Assembly: GCA_002505805.1 (NCBI GenBank)
Contig: DAWB01000079.1
Location: 4,683 to 12,833 of the forward strand
Direction: 5' to 3'
Length of the DNA: 8,151 nucleotides
Origin: Methanosaeta sp. UBA80
Lineage (GTDB): Archaea; Halobacteriota; Methanosarcinia; Methanotrichales; Methanotrichaceae
Made by a program: the position numbers and the translations under genes. This document shows, in pieces, positions 1 to 5,729 of the stretch. Numbering within the stretch: the stretch's first letter is position 1; the number at the start of each line of letters is the position of its first letter. The notes under the pieces are model-generated. The model was not told the DNA's origin, did not search any database, and saw only the letters and a program-made list of their open reading frames with translations.

Positions 1-320
1 AGACCCTGGGGCCTCTTCTTCTCCACCATCCCCGCTGCCACCAGGCCGGGATCGCCGGTGGCCCTGAGCATATCCGTGACCTGAGACAAAGGGCAGCCGC
101 AGGCCCTGGCCAGGGCCTGGTAGAGTATGGAGGGGCCCACACCAAGATCCAAGTCCAGGCCGGGAGGAAAAATGGTTCCCATGACATAATTGCAGCATAC
201 GGCCAGCTCAGCCTCATCCAGTTTCCCCAGGAATGCTGCGACCAGATCGATCTTATCCAGGGATCCGGATGTCTCTTCTACCCTCTGGCAGAGGGCGGCG
301 AAGTCGAGAAAGCTGGTCAT
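1..320 (-). CDS. lig: ATP-dependent DNA ligase, N-terminal part (partial, runs off left edge)
   Basis: The first 106 residues begin MTSFLDFAALCQRVEET and read like the N-terminal DNA-binding domain of archaeal/eukaryotic ATP-dependent DNA ligases (the DNA_ligase_A_N family). The helical pattern, the FPPGLDLDLGVGPSILYQAL segment and the later TGDPGLVAA segment fit family members that begin MTSF and carry GD-G-VA at this place. Full-length archaeal ligases are about 550-600 residues; the adenylation (KxDG) and OB domains lie outside the window. The enzyme seals nicks in replication and repair using ATP. The ATG at 320 matches the usual family start; no strong Shine-Dalgarno is visible, only a GC-rich AAGGCGGCGGG stretch. 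It follows hom by 27 bp on the same strand, so co-transcription is likely. The upstream hom amber stop is in the same reading frame. Confidence 0.85.
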   Translation of the reverse strand, partial: MTSFLDFAALCQRVEETSGSLDKIDLVAAFLGKLDEAELAVCCNYVMGTIFPPGLDLDLGVGPSILYQALARACGCPLSQVTDMLRATGDPGLVAAGMVEKKRPQG

Positions 321-347
321 GCCCGCCGCCTTCAGAGCTTCAAGCCT

Positions 348-1355
348 CTAGAATATGGCATCGATCTTCTTGGTCCTGTAGATGCTGATGACATCGGTCA
401 GTATGGCCGAGGCGGTCTCTATGGATCCTGCTCCCAGGCCGGTTACGGTGATGGTCCCGGAGAGGTCGGTATAAATGGCCGCCGAGTTGAGAGTCCCGGA
501 TACGGCTATGGGGCTTCCCAGGGGAACCAGGGTGGGCCGGACGGTGAGCGCCGGCACATCCCCGATGAGCTTGATGGCATAGCCCTTCTTTTTGGCCAGA
601 GCCAGGGCCTCGGGCGTCACCCCGGTGATACCGGTCACATCCACATCGCTGTACTTGACATCCATATTGAATAGGGAGTTGGCCAGGATGACCACCTTTC
701 CCGCCGTGTCCACCCCTTCCACATCATAGCTGGGATCGGCCTCGGCTATGCCCAGGTCCTGAGCCTCGGAGAGGGCGTGGGTGTAGGGTATTCCCTCCTC
801 GGTCATGCGGGTTAAGATATAGTTGCAGGTGCCGTTGAATATGCCCTGGATGCCGGAGATGCTGTTGCCGACCAGAGTTCTCTCCACCAGGCTGATAAGG
901 GGCATGGTGCCCCCGACGGTGGCCTCGAACTTGAGCATCACACCGTTATCCTCGGCCAGCTTCTTGAGGTGGCTGTAAGAGACCACCAATGGGCCCTTGT
1001 TGGAGGTGACCACATGCTTGCCGCTGGACAGTGCCGCCTCCATGTGCCCCAGGCCGGGCTGGCCGTGCACTATGTTTGTGGGGGTGACCTCGATTACCAG
1101 TTCGGAGTCTATGGCGGATATGGCCTCCTTGCCCTTCATGCCCGAGGTCGCCACATTCTCCAGGGTCCTCTCCCCCAGGATCTTATTGGCATCAACTCCG
1201 TCCTCGGCCAGGACGGTGCCGGTGTGGTCGGTGACGCTGACCAGCTTCAGATTGAGGCCCATATCCCGCAGCATGGCCTTCTTGCGGGACAGAGCATCCA
1301 CCACCCCGTGGCCCACAATGCCGTAGCCCACCAGGGAGACCTTGACATCCCTCAT
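348..1355 (-). CDS. hom: Homoserine dehydrogenase
   Basis: This 335-residue enzyme reduces L-aspartate 4-semialdehyde to L-homoserine with NAD(P)H, the branch point toward threonine and methionine, in the cytoplasm. The N-terminal Rossmann fold shows the dinucleotide motif GYGIVG at residues 10-15. The TSNKGPL segment carries the conserved Lys120. The family signature AEADPSYDVEGVDTAGK spans 204-220; E205, D216 and K220 have the same mutual spacing as E208, D219 and K223 of the yeast enzyme, so the active site looks intact. It ends shortly after the catalytic domain with no fused C-terminal ACT domain, unlike many bacterial enzymes; the ACT domains are in the gene immediately upstream, whose TAG stop directly abuts this ATG. 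A GGAGG sequence at 1364-1368 lies 8 nt before the ATG, inside that upstream gene. The stop is TAG. Confidence 0.95.
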   Translation of the reverse strand: MRDVKVSLVGYGIVGHGVVDALSRKKAMLRDMGLNLKLVSVTDHTGTVLAEDGVDANKILGERTLENVATSGMKGKEAISAIDSELVIEVTPTNIVHGQPGLGHMEAALSSGKHVVTSNKGPLVVSYSHLKKLAEDNGVMLKFEATVGGTMPLISLVERTLVGNSISGIQGIFNGTCNYILTRMTEEGIPYTHALSEAQDLGIAEADPSYDVEGVDTAGKVVILANSLFNMDVKYSDVDVTGITGVTPEALALAKKKGYAIKLIGDVPALTVRPTLVPLGSPIAVSGTLNSAAIYTDLSGTITVTGLGAGSIETASAILTDVISIYRTKKIDAIF

Positions 1356-1862
1356 CTAGATCGCCTCCATCTCTATGGGCTCTATGACCAGGAGCTGCTT
1401 TTCCTTGCCCACCTCTCGCAATATGGAAAGCGCCTTCTGGATCTCCGCCTTGCCTGTGGCCCGGATCTTGAGATAGGCAGAGGATGGCTCGTTGATGCCG
1501 GTCATGGATAAAGAGAGGTCCATGACCTCGGCATAGCCGGTGGTGTCGATTCTGTCGATGGTATCGCCCAGATCGCTGTCCAGAACATGGCCCACCAATA
1601 CCACGGATACGGACTCGATTAGCCGGTCCTCGCCCGCCCGGACCACGGAGACGCCGCATTTCTTGAGCTCTTCCTTGACCGTATCGATCTTGTTTCTGTC
1701 CATCTCCACCACGAAGCGGACGGGGATCATGCCCCGGGGGGTCTTTCGATCCCGGTGGTGGACCACGCTGATGATATTCGCCTTGTTGTCCCGCAAGGGC
1801 TGCAAGGCCAAGAGGAGCTGTCCCGGTATATCCTGCAGCTCCAAATCCATGGAAAGTCGCAT
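1356..1862 (-). CDS. Two-ACT-domain amino-acid-binding protein, probable regulatory partner of homoserine dehydrogenase
   Basis: The 168-residue protein starts MRLSMDLELQDIPGQLL. It contains two ACT-like alpha/beta modules, about residues 1-77 (with the DIPGQ turn at 11-15) and 84-163. ACT domains bind small effectors, usually amino acids. It sits directly upstream of hom with zero intergenic bases, and hom lacks its own ACT domain. The reasonable inference is that it supplies threonine (or similar) feedback control to Hom in trans; this is not proved by sequence. The frame stays open up to an ATG at 1907, but I chose the ATG at 1862. It is preceded by GAGG with 6 nt spacing, and the MRLSMDLEL start fits the family, whereas the 15 extra residues begin with no ribosome binding site and overlap a candidate TATA element. 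The stop is TAG. Confidence 0.87.
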   Translation of the reverse strand: MRLSMDLELQDIPGQLLLALQPLRDNKANIISVVHHRDRKTPRGMIPVRFVVEMDRNKIDTVKEELKKCGVSVVRAGEDRLIESVSVVLVGHVLDSDLGDTIDRIDTTGYAEVMDLSLSMTGINEPSSAYLKIRATGKAEIQKALSILREVGKEKQLLVIEPIEMEAI

Positions 1863-1868
1863 AGCATT

Positions 1869-1872
1869 CCTC
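1869..1872 (-). promoter_or_regulatory. Shine-Dalgarno deciding the ACT-protein start
   Basis: The minus strand reads TGAGGAATGCTATG: GAGG is separated by 6 nt from the ATG at 1862. Neither of the two earlier in-frame ATGs (1874 and 1907) has a comparable site, so this element supports the shorter protein. Confidence 0.6.
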
Positions 1873-1904
1873 ATAATCTGATGGAGGTGTGCTTCGGCTG
1901 ATGG

Positions 1905-1913
1905 CAAATAAAG
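1905..1913 (-). promoter_or_regulatory. Candidate TATA box for the ACT-hom-lig operon
   Basis: The minus strand reads CCTTTATTT here, resembling the archaeal TTTATATA box. A start of transcription about 25 nt downstream (near 1883) would leave a leader of roughly 20 nt that includes the GAGG site. An alternative AT-rich element, CGGATAAATC, lies at 1948-1957 and would give a leader of about 65 nt. The choice between them is inference. Confidence 0.3.
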
Positions 1914-2062
1914 GTTGTGCAGAGGTCATGGCCGGGTTGAAAGAGATGATTTATCCGAATATGCTGCAAGAGGCAGTCTTCTGAGGGACAAGATCTCTAC
2001 GATCCTGAAAATGAAATGCGCTGATTTATGGCAATGACAGAGAGTCTGACTGCAGCAGGACT

Positions 2063-2107
2063 AAAAAGGCGATTGCAGAGCGGCGAAATCCCGCCCACTC
2101 TGCAATC
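2063..2107 (-). terminator. Hairpin followed by T-tract, terminator of the DUF11 gene
   Basis: A perfect 10-bp inverted repeat (GATTGCAGAG at 2071-2080 with CTCTGCAATC at 2098-2107) continues after a small internal loop into a 4-bp GGCG/CGCC stem closed by a 6-nt loop. On the minus strand it is followed after three bases by TTTTT (2063-2067). It begins 36 nt beyond the stop of the DUF11 gene and before the promoter of the ACT-hom-lig cluster, the expected place for a transcript end. Archaeal termination needs mainly the U-tract; the stem may also protect the mRNA 3' end. Confidence 0.6.
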
Positions 2108-2143
2108 CTATCTCTGCTCCAGCGGGCAGCACTCCAGCCAGCC

Positions 2144-3559
2144 CTAATCCGGCGCTATGGTCTTATTGGACCATCTCCATCTGTATTTCCCGGTGAGATT
2201 GAAGTCTCCTGTGAGACGGCTCTCCATGAATCCCGCTGGCCAGAGGACCTTGCGGTCTGCCAGCCCTTCTATCCAGACTGATGTCTCCAGAGTGGTAAGG
2301 CTCTTGCCCAGGCTGGCTTTGTAGCTGAGGTTTAGCCTCCTGCCCTCCTGGTATCTATCGCTCCATAAAATATCCCGATAATCGTTTTCCGCCTGCAGAT
2401 TGCCCGACCAGCCGCCGTTCAGGTTCATGCTGCGGTTGCTGCCAAGGCTGATTCTGGCAGGAGATCGGATGGCATTGATGCGTCGATCGACATTGATATT
2501 GCTCTGGCTGTATTTCATCTTCTCCTCTGCCTGGTATTTCCCGGTTCCGTGCTCGCCGTACTGCAGGACGGATCCGACAATCGGCCTTATCCGTGTTGAA
2601 ACCGATTGGGAAAAATTGAATTCCCCGGCGAAGATAGAGACGGTGTTGGTCACCGATCGGCTGCTTCTCTCGTTGGAGAGCATCCCTTCCACCCGGCAGA
2701 AGCCCTGGCCGGATACAGTTCCGGAGATGCTGGCCTTGGCGGTTGGCTTGATGCTTCTCACCTTGATGGTGATCTGGCCGTGCGCTCCGGGAGCGAGATT
2801 ATGGAATGTCCAGGTGTCTTGGGTGCCGGGATCGGGAGGGGGATAGGCGGAGATGAAGATGGTTGCAGGATCGTAATCATCTATGACCACAACATCCACC
2901 GGCTCCAGCATATTATTGCCGTAGGTTATGGTATAGGTGATCAGCCCTCCCGCGCTGGCGGAAGAAGGGCCGTCCTTTATCTCCTCCTCTTCCAGGGGCT
3001 CGAAGCTGATGATCTCCCCGCCGACATTGATGTAGTCAAAGAAGGCGATGGTATCGCTATCGCCCTCATTTTTATATAGTGTAATCCATATCTTCTCAAT
3101 ACTTATGTCCCCGAGAGTCTGCTTCAGTGCATCCAGGCTCTCACCGCCTTCAAATTCCAGATCAAAGCCATCTAATTCGTTCCACTGGGATGATTGCATC
3201 TCGGAAAGACTCATCTCCGCCAGGAGGGGATCTTCATATCCCTGCAAATAAATTTCAATCCTAACCACTCCATCGGTGGATAGAGGCAGAATCCACATAC
3301 TTAGCTGATTTAGATCTTCAAGATTGAGGGGATCATCAAAATCAATATAAATTCTAGAGAACTTTTTAATTTCATGAACGGTCAGCTTTGCGGAATTCGG
3401 GCCGTGAAAGCTCCTCTCTTCAGAGATTATGCCATCGGAATATTTTAAGTCGCTCAGCTTGTAATCTAGATTTGTAAGCGAAAATGAATCGATGATGGCC
3501 ATCCGAAGAGCAATGAATATTATTAAAATAATAAATAAAATTCTAAACTTCCCTCGCAT
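2144..3559 (-). CDS. Exported DUF11-domain surface protein
   Basis: The 471-residue protein opens with a very hydrophobic signal or anchor segment (residues 4-24, after MRGK). Residues 30-185 look like a beta-rich jelly-roll (segments such as GPNSAKLTV and LSMWILPLSTDGVVRIEIYL), similar in feel to carbohydrate-binding modules, but I cannot name the family. After an acidic EEEE linker near 190, residues 197-310 form a DUF11-type beta-sandwich (GGLITYTITYGNN, then LAPGAHGQITIKVR), typical of archaeal surface proteins. The C-terminal 160 residues are strand-rich and carry all five sequons seen (N315, N375, N410, N454, N465). No PGF-type or transmembrane C-terminal anchor is visible. The ATG at 3559 has no Shine-Dalgarno and a stop lies five codons upstream; a later start would lose the signal segment. 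The stop is TAG, followed by a terminator-like hairpin. The cellular role is unknown. Confidence 0.8.
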   Translation of the reverse strand: MRGKFRILFIILIIFIALRMAIIDSFSLTNLDYKLSDLKYSDGIISEERSFHGPNSAKLTVHEIKKFSRIYIDFDDPLNLEDLNQLSMWILPLSTDGVVRIEIYLQGYEDPLLAEMSLSEMQSSQWNELDGFDLEFEGGESLDALKQTLGDISIEKIWITLYKNEGDSDTIAFFDYINVGGEIISFEPLEEEEIKDGPSSASAGGLITYTITYGNNMLEPVDVVVIDDYDPATIFISAYPPPDPGTQDTWTFHNLAPGAHGQITIKVRSIKPTAKASISGTVSGQGFCRVEGMLSNERSSRSVTNTVSIFAGEFNFSQSVSTRIRPIVGSVLQYGEHGTGKYQAEEKMKYSQSNINVDRRINAIRSPARISLGSNRSMNLNGGWSGNLQAENDYRDILWSDRYQEGRRLNLSYKASLGKSLTTLETSVWIEGLADRKVLWPAGFMESRLTGDFNLTGKYRWRWSNKTIAPD

Positions 3560-3732
3560 ACTATTAGTTTTTTATTTGAAAGTAGAAAAACCATTCGCTT
3601 GAAGAACTTCCTAAAATCATCCTAAAAAGAAATCTTCGGTCTGCAATGGCTTCTGGAAAAAAAGAATCTCCATCGATCGCCTGCATATCCTTCAATAAAT
3701 GACCTAGATAGGATCTACATTACCCCTACATG

Positions 3733-3739
3733 AAAAAAA
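3733..3739 (-). terminator. T7 tract, candidate terminator downstream of the pentapeptide gene
   Basis: The minus strand carries seven consecutive T after a C-rich stretch with little stem potential. A second T7 at 3657-3663 and a T5 at 3624-3628 follow before the next gene. Archaeal RNA polymerase can terminate on such U-tracts without a hairpin, so these are a plausible tandem terminator for the pentapeptide gene and any small gene behind it. Confidence 0.4.
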
Positions 3740-3791
3740 GGATTATTAGCTCAGGGGGAGGAGTCCATTTTGCGGGCAGGAGAGTGGGGAC

Positions 3792-3908
3792 TTATCCTTG
3801 CCGCCGGGGCAGGAGGAGAGAGAAAGGGGGTCCCCTCCTGTCCTGAATCCCTCTTCTTTCTCTTCCCATGAGATTCTTCGTAAACCTTCGATCCCATTTA
3901 TGTGCCAT
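3792..3908 (-). CDS. Candidate small basic protein, 38 residues, no recognised family
   Basis: An ATG at 3908 opens a 38-codon frame (MAHKWDRRFTKNLMG..., ending LLLPRRQG, TAA stop). It is rich in Arg/Lys and has no hydrophobic segment long enough for membrane insertion. The support is the translation signal: GGAGGAGG at 3915-3922 lies 6 nt before the ATG, 27 bp after the TAG of the pentapeptide gene on the same strand. An in-frame ATG at 3914 would be too close to that site. Against it, the frame is short, runs through the purine tract and the inverted repeat at 3810-3840, and I recognise no homologue. It could be a real microprotein translated from the pentapeptide mRNA or a chance frame behind a chance purine-rich site. 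Confidence 0.3.
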   Translation of the reverse strand: MAHKWDRRFTKNLMGRERRGIQDRRGPPFSLLLPRRQG

Positions 3909-3914
3909 GATCAT

Positions 3915-3922
3915 CCTCCTCC
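3915..3922 (-). promoter_or_regulatory. Strong Shine-Dalgarno with no assigned large gene
   Basis: GGAGGAGG on the minus strand, 6 nt before an ATG at 3908. It is as strong as any ribosome binding site in the window, yet it serves only the 38-codon frame. Confidence 0.4.
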
Positions 3923-3935
3923 AAGTCGCTGCTCT

Positions 3936-5552
3936 CTAGGCGGCCCTCACTATGGTCCCGCTGATGGCGATGAAGAACAGGACGGAGAACAGCATTCCCA
4001 GCGCCCTCTCCAGTATGAAGGCCTTCTTCATCCACGACCGGGAGCGCCCATCGATTTTGGGCAGCGCCGGCGGATCGATGAAGAACCTGGTGCCGGATAA
4101 AAAGACAGTGACGCTGTAGCCCAGTATGTCGGTCAGGTCCCCGTCCAGCCACTCCTCGCCATCCTTGAGGCTCTCTTTGGTCTTATCCTGGGGCCCGCCC
4201 AGGCCCAGCCAGCGCCAGTAGAAAAAGAAGGCCAGGACAATGCCCAGGGACCAGAAAAAGGCGTGGAAGGGCTTGGTGCCGTAGCCGTAGAACCACTCCA
4301 GTGGATAGTCTATGAATTTCCTGATGGCCTCCTCCCAGTCGGGCACGGAGGGCCAGTCCTCAGATCTATGCGCCTTGCGGTAGGCGTAGTAGCAGCCATC
4401 ATAGTCCTCATAGTAGCCCAGCTCCTTGAAGTTTTTCATCAGGGACATGTAGGCGGCATCATCATAGGCCAGGCCGCCTTTTTCGATGCTGTGCCAGCGG
4501 ATGAACAGCTTGGAGTATCTGGTCCTTATTAAGTTGAGTTCATCCTCAAAGGAAGCATTCTCGAAGAGGGCGTCTTCTTTGAAGTGGGCATTTTCAAATG
4601 ATGTCTTGCCAATAAAATCGGCGTCCTCGAAGTGGGCTTCTTTATCGAACTGACTTTTAGTAAAATCGGTGCTGTTGAACTCCGCGCTGCTGAAGGAGGC
4701 ACCGCGGTTAAACTCTGCGCCCTCGAAGTCTGCATCGCCATTGAACTTCACGCCATCGAACTTGGTAGTGCCGTTGAACTCCACGCCCGAGAAGTAGGCA
4801 GTATCGTTGAACCTTGTGCCTAAGAAGCCGACAGTGCCGCTAAATCCCGCGCCCCTGAAGTCGGCAGTGTCGTTGAACCCCGCGAACCCGAAGTCGGCAT
4901 AGCCGTTGAACCCCGCGGTCCCGAAGTCGGCAATGTCGTTGAACCCCGTGCCTCCGAAGTAGGCATCGCCGTTAAAATGAGCATACTTGAAATCAGCTAT
5001 ATCTGTAAAGCTGGCGTTGAAATTTGCATAATCAAAATAAGCGCCCTCAAAATCGGCGTAATCATGGAACCGGCTATTGTTGAAGTAGGCATGATTTGGG
5101 ATCTCCGATCCCAGAAAATCGGCATATTTGGAGAACTGGCTGCCGGATAGATCGGTGCCTTTCTTGAATACGGCTCCCCGGAAGCCGGCATGGCCTTCGA
5201 AACTGGTGTTTTTAAAGTCAACCGGCGTGCTGAATATGGTATTATTAAAATTCACCCATCCCTTGATGGTGCTATTGGCAATTCTAATACGAGATGCTAT
5301 GGCCTTCTTTTGGCCGGATAGGTTGGTGTGATTTACCTGGTAGAAGAGGCCTTCCTCTACCGTTGGCAGGTTTGTCAATCTGTCCAAATCCAGGGCCCCC
5401 TCGATAGTGTAGCCGTCGTACTCCACCGGCTCGCCGGCTGCGATCTGCTCCAGGATCCTATCGGCAAAGACGGTTCTGCCATCAGCAGCAGTGGCGGATG
5501 ATGCTGTCAAGAATACGAGAGCAGCCAGGGCAAGAATCCGGAAATGGGCCAA
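3936..5552 (-). CDS. Exported pentapeptide-repeat protein with C-terminal pore-like membrane module
   Basis: The 538-residue protein has a clear signal peptide (residues 1-23, cleavage likely after SSATA). Next comes a short domain (26-95, with GEPVEYDGYTIEGALDL) of the kind that precedes pentapeptide repeats in methanogen proteins. Residues 99-348 hold about 23 beta-helix units of the form ADFxxAxFxxx. A Tyr/Trp-rich linker (349-425, KNFKELGYYEDYDGCYYAYRK) leads to a membrane segment at 428-447, a short hydrophobic loop around 478-492, and a second membrane segment at 516-534. The end resembles the two-helix ion-channel fold, but no TxGxG potassium filter is present. Many sequons in the repeat region fit an extracellular position. 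Translation starts at TTG (5552); no ATG is suitably placed, and AAGGAGG lies 10 nt upstream. The stop is TAG. The function is unknown; surface sensing or gating is only a guess. Confidence 0.85.
   Translation of the reverse strand: MAHFRILALAALVFLTASSATAADGRTVFADRILEQIAAGEPVEYDGYTIEGALDLDRLTNLPTVEEGLFYQVNHTNLSGQKKAIASRIRIANSTIKGWVNFNNTIFSTPVDFKNTSFEGHAGFRGAVFKKGTDLSGSQFSKYADFLGSEIPNHAYFNNSRFHDYADFEGAYFDYANFNASFTDIADFKYAHFNGDAYFGGTGFNDIADFGTAGFNGYADFGFAGFNDTADFRGAGFSGTVGFLGTRFNDTAYFSGVEFNGTTKFDGVKFNGDADFEGAEFNRGASFSSAEFNSTDFTKSQFDKEAHFEDADFIGKTSFENAHFKEDALFENASFEDELNLIRTRYSKLFIRWHSIEKGGLAYDDAAYMSLMKNFKELGYYEDYDGCYYAYRKAHRSEDWPSVPDWEEAIRKFIDYPLEWFYGYGTKPFHAFFWSLGIVLAFFFYWRWLGLGGPQDKTKESLKDGEEWLDGDLTDILGYSVTVFLSGTRFFIDPPALPKIDGRSRSWMKKAFILERALGMLFSVLFFIAISGTIVRAA
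4509..5258 (-). repeat. Coding tandem repeat, about 23 units of 11 residues (33 bp)
   Basis: Residues 99-348 of the pentapeptide protein split into twenty 11-residue units and three 10-residue units (YADFEGAYFD, YANFNASFTD and TDFTKSQFDK). Phe at the third/fourth and eighth/ninth positions is nearly invariant, giving the inward-facing ladder of a beta-helix. The unit amounts to two pentapeptides plus one extra residue. Confidence 0.85.
4824..4988. repeat. Near-identical 33-bp DNA tandem repeats within the pentapeptide gene
   Basis: Five consecutive 33-bp units start at 4824, 4857, 4890, 4923 and 4956 on the plus strand. The middle three share GTTGAACCCCG and match each other at 26-28 of 33 positions; units further out are more diverged at DNA level. 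This points to recent duplication inside the array. Confidence 0.8.
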
Positions 5553-5562
5553 AGGGACTATT

Positions 5563-5567
5563 CCTCC
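5563..5567 (-). promoter_or_regulatory. Shine-Dalgarno supporting a TTG start for the pentapeptide gene
   Basis: The minus strand reads AAGGAGGAATAGTCCCTTG. GGAGG is followed after 10 nt by TTG, the only start codon in frame that keeps the complete signal peptide. Confidence 0.6.
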
Positions 5568-5591
5568 TTACTGTAATGCAACGCTTTAACT

Positions 5592-5605
5592 ACAAAAAAT
5601 TTAGC
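5592..5605 (-). promoter_or_regulatory. Candidate TATA element of the pentapeptide gene
   Basis: The minus strand reads GCTAAATTTTTTGT. A start of transcription about 25 nt downstream, near 5574, would place the GGAGG site and TTG start on a short leader. It overlaps the palindrome at 5599-5614. Confidence 0.35.
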
Positions 5606-5614
5606 CTGCTAAAT
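5599..5614. promoter_or_regulatory. Perfect 7-2-7 palindrome, candidate operator
   Basis: The plus strand reads ATTTAGCCTGCTAAAT: arms ATTTAGC and GCTAAAT are exact reverse complements around a 2-base centre. It lies 47 bp upstream of the TTG start and overlaps the candidate TATA element, the usual place for a dimeric archaeal repressor to block TBP/TFB. No matching regulator gene is in the window. Confidence 0.4.
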
Positions 5615-5729
5615 CAAAGATGCCGGAAGGATAGGCAAGATCTCACATTCCTGTAATCCTGGATTTCGCGCAGTTGTTCACAGTTCATATGAGCGCTCGC
5701 CCTTATTCGAAATCGCTGTGGCCGGACTG

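Larger units (their letters stand above)
3560..3935. other. Intergenic stretch with T-tracts, a purine tract and a candidate small ORF
   Basis: The right part (3792-3908) holds a possible 38-residue ORF, described separately. Nearby, 3811-3830 is an unbroken 20-base purine run on the plus strand flanked by a CAGGAGG/CCTCCTG inverted repeat (3810-3816 with 3834-3840). The left part (3560-3760) is AT-rich, with minus-strand T-tracts at 3624-3628, 3657-3663 and 3733-3739. I see no convincing TATA box correctly placed for the DUF11 gene, although AAATAAAA lies 11-18 nt before its ATG. Confidence 0.6.

Noticed and set aside
969..1511. Plus-strand open frame opposite hom
   Set aside because: Antisense shadow; the composition follows hom codons and no start signal is present.
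1863..1907. N-terminal extension of the ACT protein to the ATG at 1907
   Set aside because: No ribosome binding site precedes 1907, the extra 15 residues do not look like family sequence, and a GAGG site marks the ATG at 1862.
1192..1929. Long minus-strand frame overlapping hom and the ACT gene
   Set aside because: Gly/Arg/Pro-rich out-of-frame shadow of two well-supported genes.
3798..4100. Plus-strand frame spanning the spacer and the end of the pentapeptide gene
   Set aside because: Low-complexity purine-rich start, antisense to a clear membrane protein, no family resemblance.
4824..4988. CRISPR array
   Set aside because: The 33-bp repeats are directly adjacent without spacers and encode the periodic protein.
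5687..5698. Short palindromes CATATG and GAGCGCTC
   Set aside because: Too short to separate from chance, and not placed relative to either start or TATA element.
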